14,323 nucleotides of DNA from CAYGGE01 sp966250865 (GCA_966250865.1 CBINIT010000026.1:1-14323), one strand, 5' to 3'. Shown: positions 1 to 6,601, counted from the first letter of the stretch. Notes: generated by a model from the letters alone, not told the origin. Numbers and translations are program-made.

Positions 1-818
1 CTCCTGGACTTGGGAAGACGACACTTGCCCATATTATTGCCAATGAAATGGGCTCGCAGATTCGAGTGACTTCAGGCCCAGCGATTGAACGAGCTGGTGA
101 TCTTGCCTCTATTCTGACCAATCTCCAAGATGGTGACATTCTTTTTATTGACGAGATTCATCGTCTTCATCGCACTATTGAAGAAGTGCTCTACCCGGCC
201 ATGGAAGATTATGTGCTCGATATAGTGCTTGGTAAGGGGCCAGCTGCAAAAACTCTTCGTCTGGACTTGCCTCGCTTCACATTGATCGGTGCGACTACTC
301 GAATGAGCCTGCTGTCTTCACCGATGCGCGATCGATTCGGCATGATTTATCAGCTGGAGTTCTATGAGCCCGAGGACATAGAGCGCATCATCTCACGTTC
401 TGCTGGCCTTTTAGGCGTAGCAATAGATCGAGAGGGTCAGCGAGAGCTGGCCGGTCGGGCTAGGCGCACTCCTCGTATTGCCAACCGATTGTTAAAGCGG
501 GTGCGCGATTATGCTGAAGTGAAGGCGAGTGGAAAGATCAACGGTCTAGTGGCCCGAGAGGCCTTAGCATTACTCGATATCGATGAGTATGGACTAGATC
601 GAACCGATAGGAAAGTTCTTGCAACGATCATCGAAAAGTTCCATGGCGGACCAGTGGGGATCGATACGATTGCAGCCGCAACTAGCGAGGAGCGAGAGAC
701 GATTGAGGATGTCTACGAGCCCTACCTCCTACAGCTTGGCTTCTTAGAGCGGACGCCTAAGGGTCGAAAAGTAACTGCTTTAGCGTACCAACATCTTAAC
801 TACCCGCTAAGTAATTAA
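1..818 (+). CDS. ruvB: Holliday junction branch-migration ATPase RuvB, 5'-truncated by window edge
   Basis: RuvB is the AAA+ motor that, with RuvA, drives branch migration of Holliday junctions in recombinational repair in the cytoplasm. The reading frame is open from base 3, and 271 codons are present. Visible motifs in order are Walker A PGLGKTT (3-23), the RuvB signature RVTSGPAIERAGDLA, Walker B FIDEIH (144-161), sensor 1 GATTR (288-302), the arginine-finger segment RDRFG (327-341), sensor 2 TPRIANRLL (from 468), and the C-terminal winged-helix domain including GGPVGIDTIAAA and EDVYEPYLLQLGFL. RuvB proteins are usually about 330-340 aa with Walker A near residue 60, so roughly 60 N-terminal codons lie outside the window. 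The ATG at 48 is internal and cannot be the start, because Walker A lies upstream of it in frame. The gene ends in TAA (816-818). Nothing appears degraded. Confidence 0.98.
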   Translation, partial: PGLGKTTLAHIIANEMGSQIRVTSGPAIERAGDLASILTNLQDGDILFIDEIHRLHRTIEEVLYPAMEDYVLDIVLGKGPAAKTLRLDLPRFTLIGATTRMSLLSSPMRDRFGMIYQLEFYEPEDIERIISRSAGLLGVAIDREGQRELAGRARRTPRIANRLLKRVRDYAEVKASGKINGLVAREALALLDIDEYGLDRTDRKVLATIIEKFHGGPVGIDTIAAATSEERETIEDVYEPYLLQLGFLERTPKGRKVTALAYQHLNYPLSN

Positions 819-861
819 GCTTAGTTTAATAACTCATCAAATAAGATGGGAGTAGAAAGCC

Positions 862-1050
862 ATGATTGCCTTAGGTATCTACACTTTAGTACTTTTCATT
901 ATTGGTATCATGAGCGCTGTAGTGACCTACTTCATGCTTCTCTATCGAGATCCGCATGACATTGTAGCTGCGGTGCTTGTCATCTATTACCTTCTTGTCA
1001 TTACTATTTTAGTCGGAACTGCGATTTCACTTAACTATGCAAATCTGTAA
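862..1050 (+). CDS. Small two-helix membrane protein, unknown function
   Basis: I do not recognise this 62-aa protein. It is almost entirely hydrophobic, with predicted transmembrane helices at about residues 4-26 and 35-58 separated by a short polar loop (YRDPHD). This suggests a small inner-membrane hairpin protein. The start is ATG with a weak GGGAG Shine-Dalgarno at 848-852 and a 9-nt spacer. It lies 43 bp after ruvB and 8 bp before the PH-domain gene, whose ribosome site GGAG begins right after this stop codon. That tight spacing argues the two are translated as a pair, so it may be a membrane partner of the PH-domain protein. This is inference only; a spurious ORF is possible but unlikely given the clean two-helix profile and packing. 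Confidence 0.7.
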   Translation: MIALGIYTLVLFIIGIMSAVVTYFMLLYRDPHDIVAAVLVIYYLLVITILVGTAISLNYANL

Positions 1051-1058
1051 GGAGTAGT

Positions 1059-1652
1059 ATGGCTCACGATGACCGACCACAAGTTACATTCCCTGATCAG
1101 CAACCTGATGAAGAAGTATTCGTCTACGCGAGACGGTACTGGGTAGCATTTCTGCCAGTCCTTCTTTTCACGCTACTTGTGACCGTTCTTGGTCTTGTCA
1201 TGATCTTCTTCCTGGCCAATGGGGGCATTGATCGTAACATTGTTGTTTTGACGGGTAGCGGGTTTCTCCTGCTTATGTTAGTCCTCATTCTCATTGAATT
1301 TTTCGACTTTTACTTTGATCTGCATATCGTGACCGATCGACGGGTGGTTGACATCGACCAGCGCCGGCTCTTTGATCGACAGATCGCCAAACTTCTTCTC
1401 GAAGACGTGCAGGACGTAGAGACAAGCGTTAAAGGTATTTTGCCTACGTTCTTCAACTATGGCGACGTTACCATCCAAACCGCTGGCACAAAGCCAAACT
1501 TTATTTTTAATCAAATACAGCACCCCAAAGAAGTAGCAGCGATCATCCTTGATCTCTCCGAGCAGACTCGCAATGGTGTCCCAACTGCCGAGCGACGTCC
1601 TAACGGTGAGATGGCAGCAATTATTGATGGGGTCAAGATCCCTAATACTTAA
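1059..1652 (+). CDS. Membrane-anchored bacterial PH-domain protein (bPH2/YdbS-like)
   Basis: This 197-aa protein has a polar N-terminus (1-27), two transmembrane helices (about 28-53 and 61-84) and a bacterial pleckstrin-homology-like domain (about 88-168). The domain shows the typical pattern IVTDRRVVDIDQRRLF, then LLLEDVQDVETSVKGIL, FFNYGDVTIQTAG and HPKEVAAIILDL. In this family the domain usually faces the cytoplasm next to two helices; its molecular role is mostly unknown. The start ATG follows GGAG (1051-1054) with a 4-nt spacer, directly after the stop of the 62-aa membrane gene. The stop codon TAA (1650-1652) is itself part of an inverted repeat that reaches the ribosome site of the next gene. 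The C-terminal ~25 residues are polar and look disordered. Family assignment is firm; function is open. Confidence 0.88.
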   Translation: MAHDDRPQVTFPDQQPDEEVFVYARRYWVAFLPVLLFTLLVTVLGLVMIFFLANGGIDRNIVVLTGSGFLLLMLVLILIEFFDFYFDLHIVTDRRVVDIDQRRLFDRQIAKLLLEDVQDVETSVKGILPTFFNYGDVTIQTAGTKPNFIFNQIQHPKEVAAIILDLSEQTRNGVPTAERRPNGEMAAIIDGVKIPNT

Positions 1653-1691
1653 CGAAGCCATCTGGCCTAGCCTCCTTCGTTAAGAAGGAGG
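1649..1691 (+). promoter_or_regulatory. Two mutually exclusive hairpins over the lamin-tail gene's ribosome binding site
   Basis: Three segments can pair in two exclusive ways. Segment A, TTAACGAAG (1649-1657), is a perfect 9-bp complement of CTTCGTTAA (1675-1683). Segment B, CCTCCTTC (1671-1678), is a perfect 8-bp complement of GAAGGAGG (1684-1691), with a 5-nt GTTAA loop. GAAGGAGG contains the full Shine-Dalgarno of the next gene, so the B:C hairpin hides it while the A:B hairpin frees it. A includes the stop codon of the PH-domain gene, so ribosomes terminating there could influence the choice. The pairings are read directly; the switching role is inferred. No T-tract follows, which argues against a simple terminator. 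Confidence 0.6.
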
Positions 1692-1694
1692 TAT

Positions 1695-3164
1695 ATGTAT
1701 ATTTCGTTCAATCTTTGGCCATCCTATGGCCTTACTTACCGCTTAAAGGTGTCTCATTTAATCTTGCTACCATGCTTAGGACTCTTTTCGATAGTATTAT
1801 TGCCCAGTCCAGCTAAAGCGCTACAGTTTACAGAAATTGCTTACGATATTGCTGGCTCAGACGCCGCGCGAGAGTGGATTGAGCTTTACAACGAAACAGC
1901 TACTTTGGTCGATTTAAGCGAATCGCGACTGCAAGTGACCCACACGTCAGCTGACGGGTCGGTCACTCAGGCTAGTCACCGACTATCCTTGACTGTGTCG
2001 GGAGGGGCTGATCAAAGCCAGATCCTGCTTGGTGGAGGGGAATATCTTATTCTTAGCCAAAATCCTGAAGCATTTATACTTGATTATCCAGGTTTTATAT
2101 CGAAGTACGCAAAAGCAGCTTTTAGCGCACTCCCAAACTATCAGAACGAAACAACCAAGACTACGACGCTTAAAGTCATTGATTCGCTTGATCAAGTAAA
2201 GGCAGAAGTGACGTATGCTCCTGAGGATAAAACGGCCAACCCTGAGGGCTTTACCAGAGAGAATAAAGGTGATCATGGCTGGCAGCGTTCAGCTGTTCAA
2301 GGTGGCTCTCCGGGGCAAGCGAATAGTCCATGGATAGAGGCGTCAGAGGCTAAGCCACTTACATATCCCTCTGGAATCCGAATCTCGGAAATTTACCCTA
2401 ACCCGGCCGGTGGTGACGCTGGCCACGAATGGGTAGAGGTAGAAAATATAGCTGCTCAAGGAGTAGACTTGACCGGTTGGTATATTACTGATGCAAGCGG
2501 ATCGAAGCAGCAATTTAGTGATGGAGCAACAATCAATCCTGCTGAAAGACTTGCTCTTATAGTCACACAGCTGTCAATTAATAATAGTTCAACAAAACAA
2601 AATGAACGGATCGCTCTTTACTGGCCTAATGGTGAAATGCTCGAAGAAGTTGTAATAGCGGGAGATGCTAAAGAGGGATGGAGCTATGTCAGATTTGGTG
2701 ATGAGTGGCAGTGGACAGACCTGCCAACCTCCGGTACGGAAAATCGAAAACGTGAAAACCCGGTGAGTACGGGAGTGTCGATAACTACAAGCATGCCACC
2801 TACTACGATTAAGGCGGATGCCAAGCCAGCGCGATTAAGCTCGCCGAGTACTGCTGTAACAAGTACGTCAAGTGTACTGCCAAAGTCCTCGTCTTCGACT
2901 AAGATAGCAAAACCAGTCCGGCGGTCTCCGGCAGCTCAAAAGAGGTTTCAATCATCTCCAAACTCAGCTGAGTCGTATGAAAACGGCTATGTCGCAGGGG
3001 TAAATACCGATAAGAGCTCTGCTATGCATCGAGGTTGGCTTTGGGGATCCATCCTCTTTCTTTCGGCTGTGACAGCTGCCGTAGGTTTATTAATCTATCG
3101 ATATAAACTCTTTTTACTTATCCCCAAAATACGAGAGCTTTGGCCGCCTACACTGCTCAAATAG
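1695..3164 (+). CDS. Exported surface protein with two lamin-tail domains and C-terminal anchor
   Basis: This 489-aa protein is built for the cell surface. It has a basic n-region (R16, K18), a hydrophobic signal core at about 21-37 and an AKA cleavage-like site (40-42). Two lamin-tail (LTD) immunoglobulin-like domains follow at about 44-160 and 228-345. They share the motif FTEIAYDIAGSDAAREWIEL in copy 1 and ISEIYPNPAGGDAGHEWVEV in copy 2. Then come a Ser/Thr/Pro-rich linker (about 350-445), one transmembrane helix (about 449-468) and a short basic cytoplasmic tail. Bacterial LTDs occur in secreted proteins and are thought to mediate binding, but no specific ligand is evident. The ATG is preceded by a perfect GAAGGAGG with an unusually short spacer (3 nt) that can be locked in a hairpin. 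An in-frame GTG at 1749 would still give a good signal peptide but has no ribosome site, so I keep the ATG. Confidence 0.85.
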   Translation: MYISFNLWPSYGLTYRLKVSHLILLPCLGLFSIVLLPSPAKALQFTEIAYDIAGSDAAREWIELYNETATLVDLSESRLQVTHTSADGSVTQASHRLSLTVSGGADQSQILLGGGEYLILSQNPEAFILDYPGFISKYAKAAFSALPNYQNETTKTTTLKVIDSLDQVKAEVTYAPEDKTANPEGFTRENKGDHGWQRSAVQGGSPGQANSPWIEASEAKPLTYPSGIRISEIYPNPAGGDAGHEWVEVENIAAQGVDLTGWYITDASGSKQQFSDGATINPAERLALIVTQLSINNSSTKQNERIALYWPNGEMLEEVVIAGDAKEGWSYVRFGDEWQWTDLPTSGTENRKRENPVSTGVSITTSMPPTTIKADAKPARLSSPSTAVTSTSSVLPKSSSSTKIAKPVRRSPAAQKRFQSSPNSAESYENGYVAGVNTDKSSAMHRGWLWGSILFLSAVTAAVGLLIYRYKLFLLIPKIRELWPPTLLK

Positions 3165-3253
3165 CGGCTCCTCCACTAGTTGTTAGCGTTCTATTTCTAT
3201 GATACGGTAAACAAGTACATTGCCCGAGAAAGAGGCAGTAATATTGGTAAGCT

Positions 3254-3269
3254 AAGGAGAGTCTCAGTG
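3254..3269 (+). promoter_or_regulatory. Ribosome binding site that sets the LCP gene start at GTG 3267
   Basis: AAGGAG (3254-3259) lies 7 nt before GTG (3267-3269), an ideal Shine-Dalgarno arrangement. The frame is open further upstream to a TTG at 3180, but that codon has no Shine-Dalgarno, and the extra 29 residues have no counterpart in typical LCP proteins. Confidence 0.8.
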
Positions 3270-4760
3270 GTAGGACGACCACGCCGCCGTTTTACGGCTA
3301 CTTCACAGCAGGCTAGACATCAGCATCATGAGTCACATTCGCCCGCTGTTATCGATGAACGACGTCAGCGTCGTCACGACCAGCACAAGAGGCCCGTTCG
3401 GCTCTTTTTCTTTGTTGTATTCCTGGCTGTGCTGGGATTTGTTGGCTGGATGATCGTTAAGAGTGCTATTACCTATGGCAAGGTAGTTGATAGTAATAGT
3501 ACGAAGCGAGCCCCGGTACTTAAGTTTCTTGATGACATTAAGCCCAATCAACTCCAAGGCGAAGGCGACGGTCGAGTAAATGTACTATTAATCGGAGTCG
3601 GTGGCACTCGTCACCCAGGTGGTACACTTGCCGATACGATCATCGTAGCCAGTTTGGACACCAAGAATAAAGAAGTAGCCTTACTTTCTATCCCACGTGA
3701 TCTTTACGTCCCGATCGATGGTAATGGGAGCGGAAAGATTAACTCCGCTCATTCATACGGAGAAAAGAATGCTAAAACGAGTGGCGGTGGTCCTGCGGTA
3801 CTTAAGAAAACAGTAAGCACTATCTTAGACTTACCAATTCATTACTACGTCCGTGTAGACTTTGACGGACTAGAAGATTTGGTTGATGCTCTGGGTGGTG
3901 TGACAGTTAATGTCGAGCGACCGATTGTCGATCTTTCTTATCCAGCTGACAATATGGTTGATTATCAACCGTTCCGACTTAAGGCAGGCACGCAGACCCT
4001 CGATGGTAAGACTGCATTGAAGTATGTGCGTTCACGCCATGCTTCGGGTGGCGAAGGAAGCGACTTTGCCCGTGCTCGCCGTCAACAGCTCCTCCTTTCA
4101 GCAATTAGAGAGAAAGCACTTTCCGCTGGCGTACTAACTAACCCAAAGAAGATCTCAGACATCATGGGTGTTCTCGGTAACCATATTAAGACCGATATCT
4201 CGCTCTGGGAGGCTGAACGGTTTATGCAGACCTGGAAAGATGTTGATACATCGAAGATCCTTCACAAAGTCCTCGATAATGGTGCGAACGGTCCGCTTGT
4301 TTCTCACTCCGGCGATGCTCGTGGCTATATCCTCCTACCTCGAGCCGGTGACTTTAGTGAAGTGGCGCAGATTGCTCATGAAATCTTTACCGATCCATTC
4401 CTGCGTGAAGAAGAGGCGACGATTGCTCTTATCAATGCGAGCGGCAGCACGACTATCGGAAAAGGGGTCGTCAGCCAACTCAAGAGCTATGGCTATCAGG
4501 TAACCGACGTCACGCCAAAAGCGCAAGAAAAGCTTACAGCTACGGTGTTAGTTGACCATACGAAGAGTAAACCGTATACAAAAAAGTTTCTTGAGTCTCG
4601 CTTTAACCTGACTGCTATATCGAGCAAACAGGGCAAACAGGAATCTCCTTCTCCCTACGATATGACGCTGACTATCGGGACTAACTATACGCCTAAAAAA
4701 GTTCAGACAACGACAAAAATCGCTAGCCCGTCACCAAAGGCGCTAAAGTCAGGCGAGTAA
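3267..4760 (+). CDS. LytR-CpsA-Psr (LCP) family cell-wall glycopolymer transferase-like protein with LytR_C domain
   Basis: LCP proteins transfer lipid-linked anionic glycopolymers onto peptidoglycan outside the membrane. From the GTG start the protein has 497 aa. It begins with a cytoplasmic tail of about 45 residues unusually rich in Arg, His and Gln, followed by one transmembrane helix (about 46-65). The LCP domain (about 103-281) shows VNVLLIGVGG, TLADTIIVASLD, VALLSIPRDLYVPI, KINSAHSYG, VRVDFDGLEDLVDALGGV, LDGKTALKYVRSRH and DFARARRQQLLLSAIREK. These include the conserved Arg/Asp residues that hold the pyrophosphate-lipid head and metal. A LytR_C domain follows (about 383-473, starting ATIALINASG). 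The stop overlaps the next ATG (TAATG), so translation of the six-helix protein is probably coupled. A TATGAT hexamer at 3198-3203 lacks a good -35 box, so a separate promoter is not supported. Confidence 0.93.
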   Translation: MVGRPRRRFTATSQQARHQHHESHSPAVIDERRQRRHDQHKRPVRLFFFVVFLAVLGFVGWMIVKSAITYGKVVDSNSTKRAPVLKFLDDIKPNQLQGEGDGRVNVLLIGVGGTRHPGGTLADTIIVASLDTKNKEVALLSIPRDLYVPIDGNGSGKINSAHSYGEKNAKTSGGGPAVLKKTVSTILDLPIHYYVRVDFDGLEDLVDALGGVTVNVERPIVDLSYPADNMVDYQPFRLKAGTQTLDGKTALKYVRSRHASGGEGSDFARARRQQLLLSAIREKALSAGVLTNPKKISDIMGVLGNHIKTDISLWEAERFMQTWKDVDTSKILHKVLDNGANGPLVSHSGDARGYILLPRAGDFSEVAQIAHEIFTDPFLREEEATIALINASGSTTIGKGVVSQLKSYGYQVTDVTPKAQEKLTATVLVDHTKSKPYTKKFLESRFNLTAISSKQGKQESPSPYDMTLTIGTNYTPKKVQTTTKIASPSPKALKSGE

Positions 4761-5224
4761 TGCAGAAGACCAACTTCTTCATCTTAGTACTCTTCGCTGG
4801 ATCAGTTCTTGCCTTTTGGTTCGTTGAAAAGGCAACCGCTTACCGTATTAGTAGTCTTGTCTACTTCATCTTGGTTGGCAGCTACGGCATCATTCTTCGT
4901 CGCACGGATGTTTTTGCTGCAAGCACGCTTTTCTTCGGTCTCTACAGCCTAAATCAGTATCTATTCGATCAGTTACTTCCGGCATGGATTGGCATTTTAG
5001 GCGCAGCTCTGTTGGTAATGATTCTTTGGTGGTCTGCATTCCGCCTAGAACACTGGATTACTGCACTAGCGGTTGCCATCCTTGTCTCGGAACTCATGGT
5101 TATTAGCCAGTACACGATTATTGATGCTCGTTGGCAGGCCCTGCTTATTACGGTACCTTTTCTTGTAGCTTTCCAACAAATTGTATTTGACGGGAAAGAG
5201 GAACCGGCTCCTTCTGTGGCTTGA
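4760..5224 (+). CDS. Six-helix integral membrane protein, unknown function
   Basis: I do not recognise this 154-aa protein. It has about six hydrophobic helices (roughly 5-20, 31-46, 52-68, 74-93, 98-117, 125-142) with very short loops and a charged, Pro-containing C-terminus (GKEEPAPSVA). No catalytic motif stands out. Its ATG shares a base with the stop codon of the LCP gene (TAATG at 4758-4762), so it is very likely translated by reinitiation and may act with the LCP protein in envelope polymer handling. That functional link is inferred from coupling alone. The gene ends with TGA, the only TGA stop among the complete genes here, which is evidence for the standard bacterial code. Confidence 0.85.
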   Translation: MQKTNFFILVLFAGSVLAFWFVEKATAYRISSLVYFILVGSYGIILRRTDVFAASTLFFGLYSLNQYLFDQLLPAWIGILGAALLVMILWWSAFRLEHWITALAVAILVSELMVISQYTIIDARWQALLITVPFLVAFQQIVFDGKEEPAPSVA

Positions 5225-5249
5225 GCTGGTTCATGTTCCTTGTTATGCT
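5221..5249 (+). promoter_or_regulatory. Candidate sigma70-type promoter with extended -10 for the prolyl isomerase gene
   Basis: TTGAGC (5221-5226) and TATGCT (5244-5249) are separated by exactly 17 nt. The -10 box is preceded by TGT (5241-5243), giving the extended -10 pattern TGnTATGCT. The -35 box overlaps the stop codon of the preceding gene. Transcription would begin near 5256, leaving a leader of about 18 nt that contains the AAAGGA ribosome site. Confidence 0.5.
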
Positions 5250-5273
5250 TAAAGAGAACCTGAAAGGACTGAA

Positions 5274-6278
5274 GTGAACAAAGTAGTTGCTAGCTTTTCC
5301 AAGCTACTTACCGTAATCCAAACAATTGTTAAAACTATTATTTCAAGTATCGGACCGATACTCCGTTCTGCAAGTAAGAGAATCTCTAAGTTCTTAAACG
5401 GTACTGTTAATCTCAAATTTATTACGCATCCCGCTGTTCGCTGGGGGTTGCTTGCGCTCGCTGCGTTATACCTCGTTATTGGTGGTCTAGCTTCGTGGAA
5501 AGTCTATCAGGTTAAGTCAGAATCGGCTAACATCCGCCGTATCCTTGCTATCTATCCGTTACCAGCCGTTCTCATGCCACAGGACGTTATCTTAGTTAAG
5601 GATTACCTTCACCAGCTAAAGTATATTCGCCACTTTGCCGATAAGACGAAACAGGTGCTACCAGCTGACCAAGAGTTGCGTTCTCAACTACTTAACCAGA
5701 TGATTGAAACTCGTCTCTTGCTTCGGACGGCTGCTGGCCAGAATATCCGTATTGTGAAGGCCGACATTGATGCGGCATATCAAAAGATTGCTGATGAGAA
5801 CGGTGGCCCTGAGGAGCTACAGAAACTCTTAACTGATCTGTACGGTATGAACGAATCAGAGTTTAGACTACTCATCCGCGACCAACTCTTACGTGAGAAG
5901 GTTCGAAAAGAACTGCTTGTTCAGGTTAAGGCGCAACATATCTTGATTCGGGATGAAAAGAAGGCCCGTGAGATCTTGGAACAGGCGAAGAAGGAACCAG
6001 CAAAGTTTGACGAACTTGTAAAACAATACACTGAAGATACGGGTACGCGGGATAAGAATGGCGACCTTGGCTTCTTTGGTCGGGGGGTCATGGCTAAGCC
6101 TGTTGAAGATGCCGCTTTTGCTTTGAGCAAAGGTGAAATTGGTCCCGATATTGTGAAATCAGAGTTCGGTTTTCACATCATAAAAGTAACTGATCGTAAA
6201 GGTACGGTTGACAAGACATACCAACAGTATATCGACGAACTGCAGAAGAAGCGAAAGGCATGGATTATTTTGAAGTAG
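5274..6278 (+). CDS. Membrane-anchored parvulin-type peptidyl-prolyl isomerase (SurA/PrsA-like foldase)
   Basis: This 334-aa protein is predicted to catalyse cis-trans isomerisation of prolyl bonds and to help exported proteins fold outside the membrane. The start is GTG with AAAGGA at 5263-5268 and a 5-nt spacer. A basic N-terminal segment of about 55 residues precedes one transmembrane helix (about 57-75). A SurA-N-like helical chaperone region follows (about 85-215). The PpiC/rotamase domain is at about 217-306, with the parvulin motifs KAQHILI (H222), KFDELVKQYTED, NGDLGFFGRGVM, VEDAAFALSKGEIG and the final SEFGFHIIKV (H301). There is no lipobox, so it is anchored by the helix and not by lipid as in PrsA. 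It probably folds surface proteins such as the neighbouring lamin-tail protein (inference from context). It ends with TAG, and the candidate rpoB promoter P1 begins 6 bp later. Confidence 0.9.
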   Translation: MNKVVASFSKLLTVIQTIVKTIISSIGPILRSASKRISKFLNGTVNLKFITHPAVRWGLLALAALYLVIGGLASWKVYQVKSESANIRRILAIYPLPAVLMPQDVILVKDYLHQLKYIRHFADKTKQVLPADQELRSQLLNQMIETRLLLRTAAGQNIRIVKADIDAAYQKIADENGGPEELQKLLTDLYGMNESEFRLLIRDQLLREKVRKELLVQVKAQHILIRDEKKAREILEQAKKEPAKFDELVKQYTEDTGTRDKNGDLGFFGRGVMAKPVEDAAFALSKGEIGPDIVKSEFGFHIIKVTDRKGTVDKTYQQYIDELQKKRKAWIILK

Positions 6279-6284
6279 TTGCTC

Positions 6285-6313
6285 TTGACAGTATGGACGA
6301 TATTGGATAAACT
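6285..6313 (+). promoter_or_regulatory. Candidate promoter P1 for the rpoBC leader
   Basis: A perfect -35 box TTGACA (6285-6290) and TAAACT (6308-6313, four of six matches to TATAAT) are spaced by 17 nt, in the gap after the prolyl isomerase stop. Transcription would start near 6320, giving a leader of about 280 nt before rpoB, or a short RNA of about 100 nt if the hairpin at 6400-6423 terminates it. Confidence 0.6.
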
Positions 6314-6357
6314 CATAGTGTATAGAAAAAGGGAATAACCCCGAGCCGAGGACAGGC

Positions 6358-6443
6358 CATTGCCATACGCGCTTAAGCGATAAATTATACTCGTAGCTGC
6401 CTACAGACAGTGTAGGTTCTTTTGCGTATTTGTATGGCTAATG
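6358..6443 (+). ncRNA. Candidate structured leader domain or short leader RNA upstream of rpoB
   Basis: The arms CATTGCCATAC (6358-6368) and GTATGGCTAATG (6432-6443) pair over 11 bp with a single bulged T (6439). They enclose a palindromic CGCTTAAGCG (6370-6379) and the terminator-like hairpin at 6400-6416. The 5' arm can also pair differently: ATACGC (6365-6370) with GCGTAT (6424-6429). I could not match it to any riboswitch or r-protein leader I know. It may be a leader-regulation element of rpoBC or a small RNA made from P1. The pairings are seen; the role is inferred. Confidence 0.35.
6400..6423 (+). terminator. Terminator-like hairpin with T-rich tract inside the rpoB leader
   Basis: CCTACA (6400-6405), a GACAG loop and TGTAGG (6411-6416) form a perfect 6-bp stem followed immediately by TTCTTTT (6417-6423). 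The stem is short for a strong intrinsic terminator. It lies after P1 and just before the second candidate promoter, so it could end transcripts coming from the prolyl isomerase gene or act as an attenuator for P1. Confidence 0.45.
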
Positions 6444-6452
6444 TTCTATAAT
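6422..6452 (+). promoter_or_regulatory. Candidate promoter P2 for rpoBC
   Basis: A consensus -10 box TATAAT lies at 6447-6452. The best -35 candidates are TTGCGT (6422-6427, 19-nt spacer) or GCGTAT (6424-6429, 17-nt spacer), neither strong. Transcription would start near 6459, downstream of the terminator-like hairpin, leaving a leader of about 143 nt. Confidence 0.45.
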
Positions 6453-6578
6453 ACACAGTAACGTACCAGCAATCTATTGAATAAGCCCGCCGGAGCAGGC
6501 CAAGATCACAGGGAAAACGACGCGATTACTGATTGTGTAGCGAGATCGTTTACCGAACTCATCTTGGGATATAGCTAC
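6452..6578 (+). promoter_or_regulatory. Self-complementary 5' leader of rpoB
   Basis: This stretch has no convincing ORF but many pairings. TACACAGTAACG (6452-6463) matches CGATTACTGATTGTGTA (6523-6539) as a bulged long stem. AAACGA (6515-6520) pairs with TCGTTT (6546-6551), CCAAGAT (6500-6506) with ATCTTGG (6561-6567), and GTAGC (6537-6541) with GCTAC (6574-6578). Several compete with one another. It may control rpoB translation or elongation into the operon; no known RNA family is recognised. The rest of the gap up to 6601 holds the rpoB ribosome site. Confidence 0.35.
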
Positions 6579-6601
6579 CGCACTAACGGAAAGGAGCATC
6601 C

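Noticed and set aside
48..50. ATG at 48 as the ruvB start
   Set aside because: The frame is open to base 3 and the Walker A motif PGLGKTT is encoded upstream of this ATG, so it is an internal methionine.
1278..1661. Minus-strand ORF of 127 codons opposite the PH-domain gene
   Set aside because: No ribosome site and no domain. The sense frame has a clear bacterial PH pattern.
3198..3203. TATGAT as a -10 box for an LCP promoter
   Set aside because: No acceptable -35 hexamer lies 16-18 nt upstream and there is no extended -10 TG.
3180..3266. Upstream extension of the LCP gene to a TTG at 3180
   Set aside because: No ribosome binding site precedes the TTG, whereas GTG 3267 has AAGGAG at an ideal distance. 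The extra 29 residues do not resemble LCP N-termini.
6549..6556. Shared GTTTACCG in the rpoB leader and the rpsL promoter (13797-13804) as a common regulator site
   Set aside because: It is only 8 bp long and also occurs inside rpoC coding sequence (around 11194), so chance is the simpler explanation.
6320..6601. Known RNA (tmRNA, SRP RNA, RNase P RNA, 6S RNA or a familiar riboswitch) in the rpoB leader
   Set aside because: None of the hallmark sequences of these families that I know could be found. The region is kept only as an unassigned structured leader.
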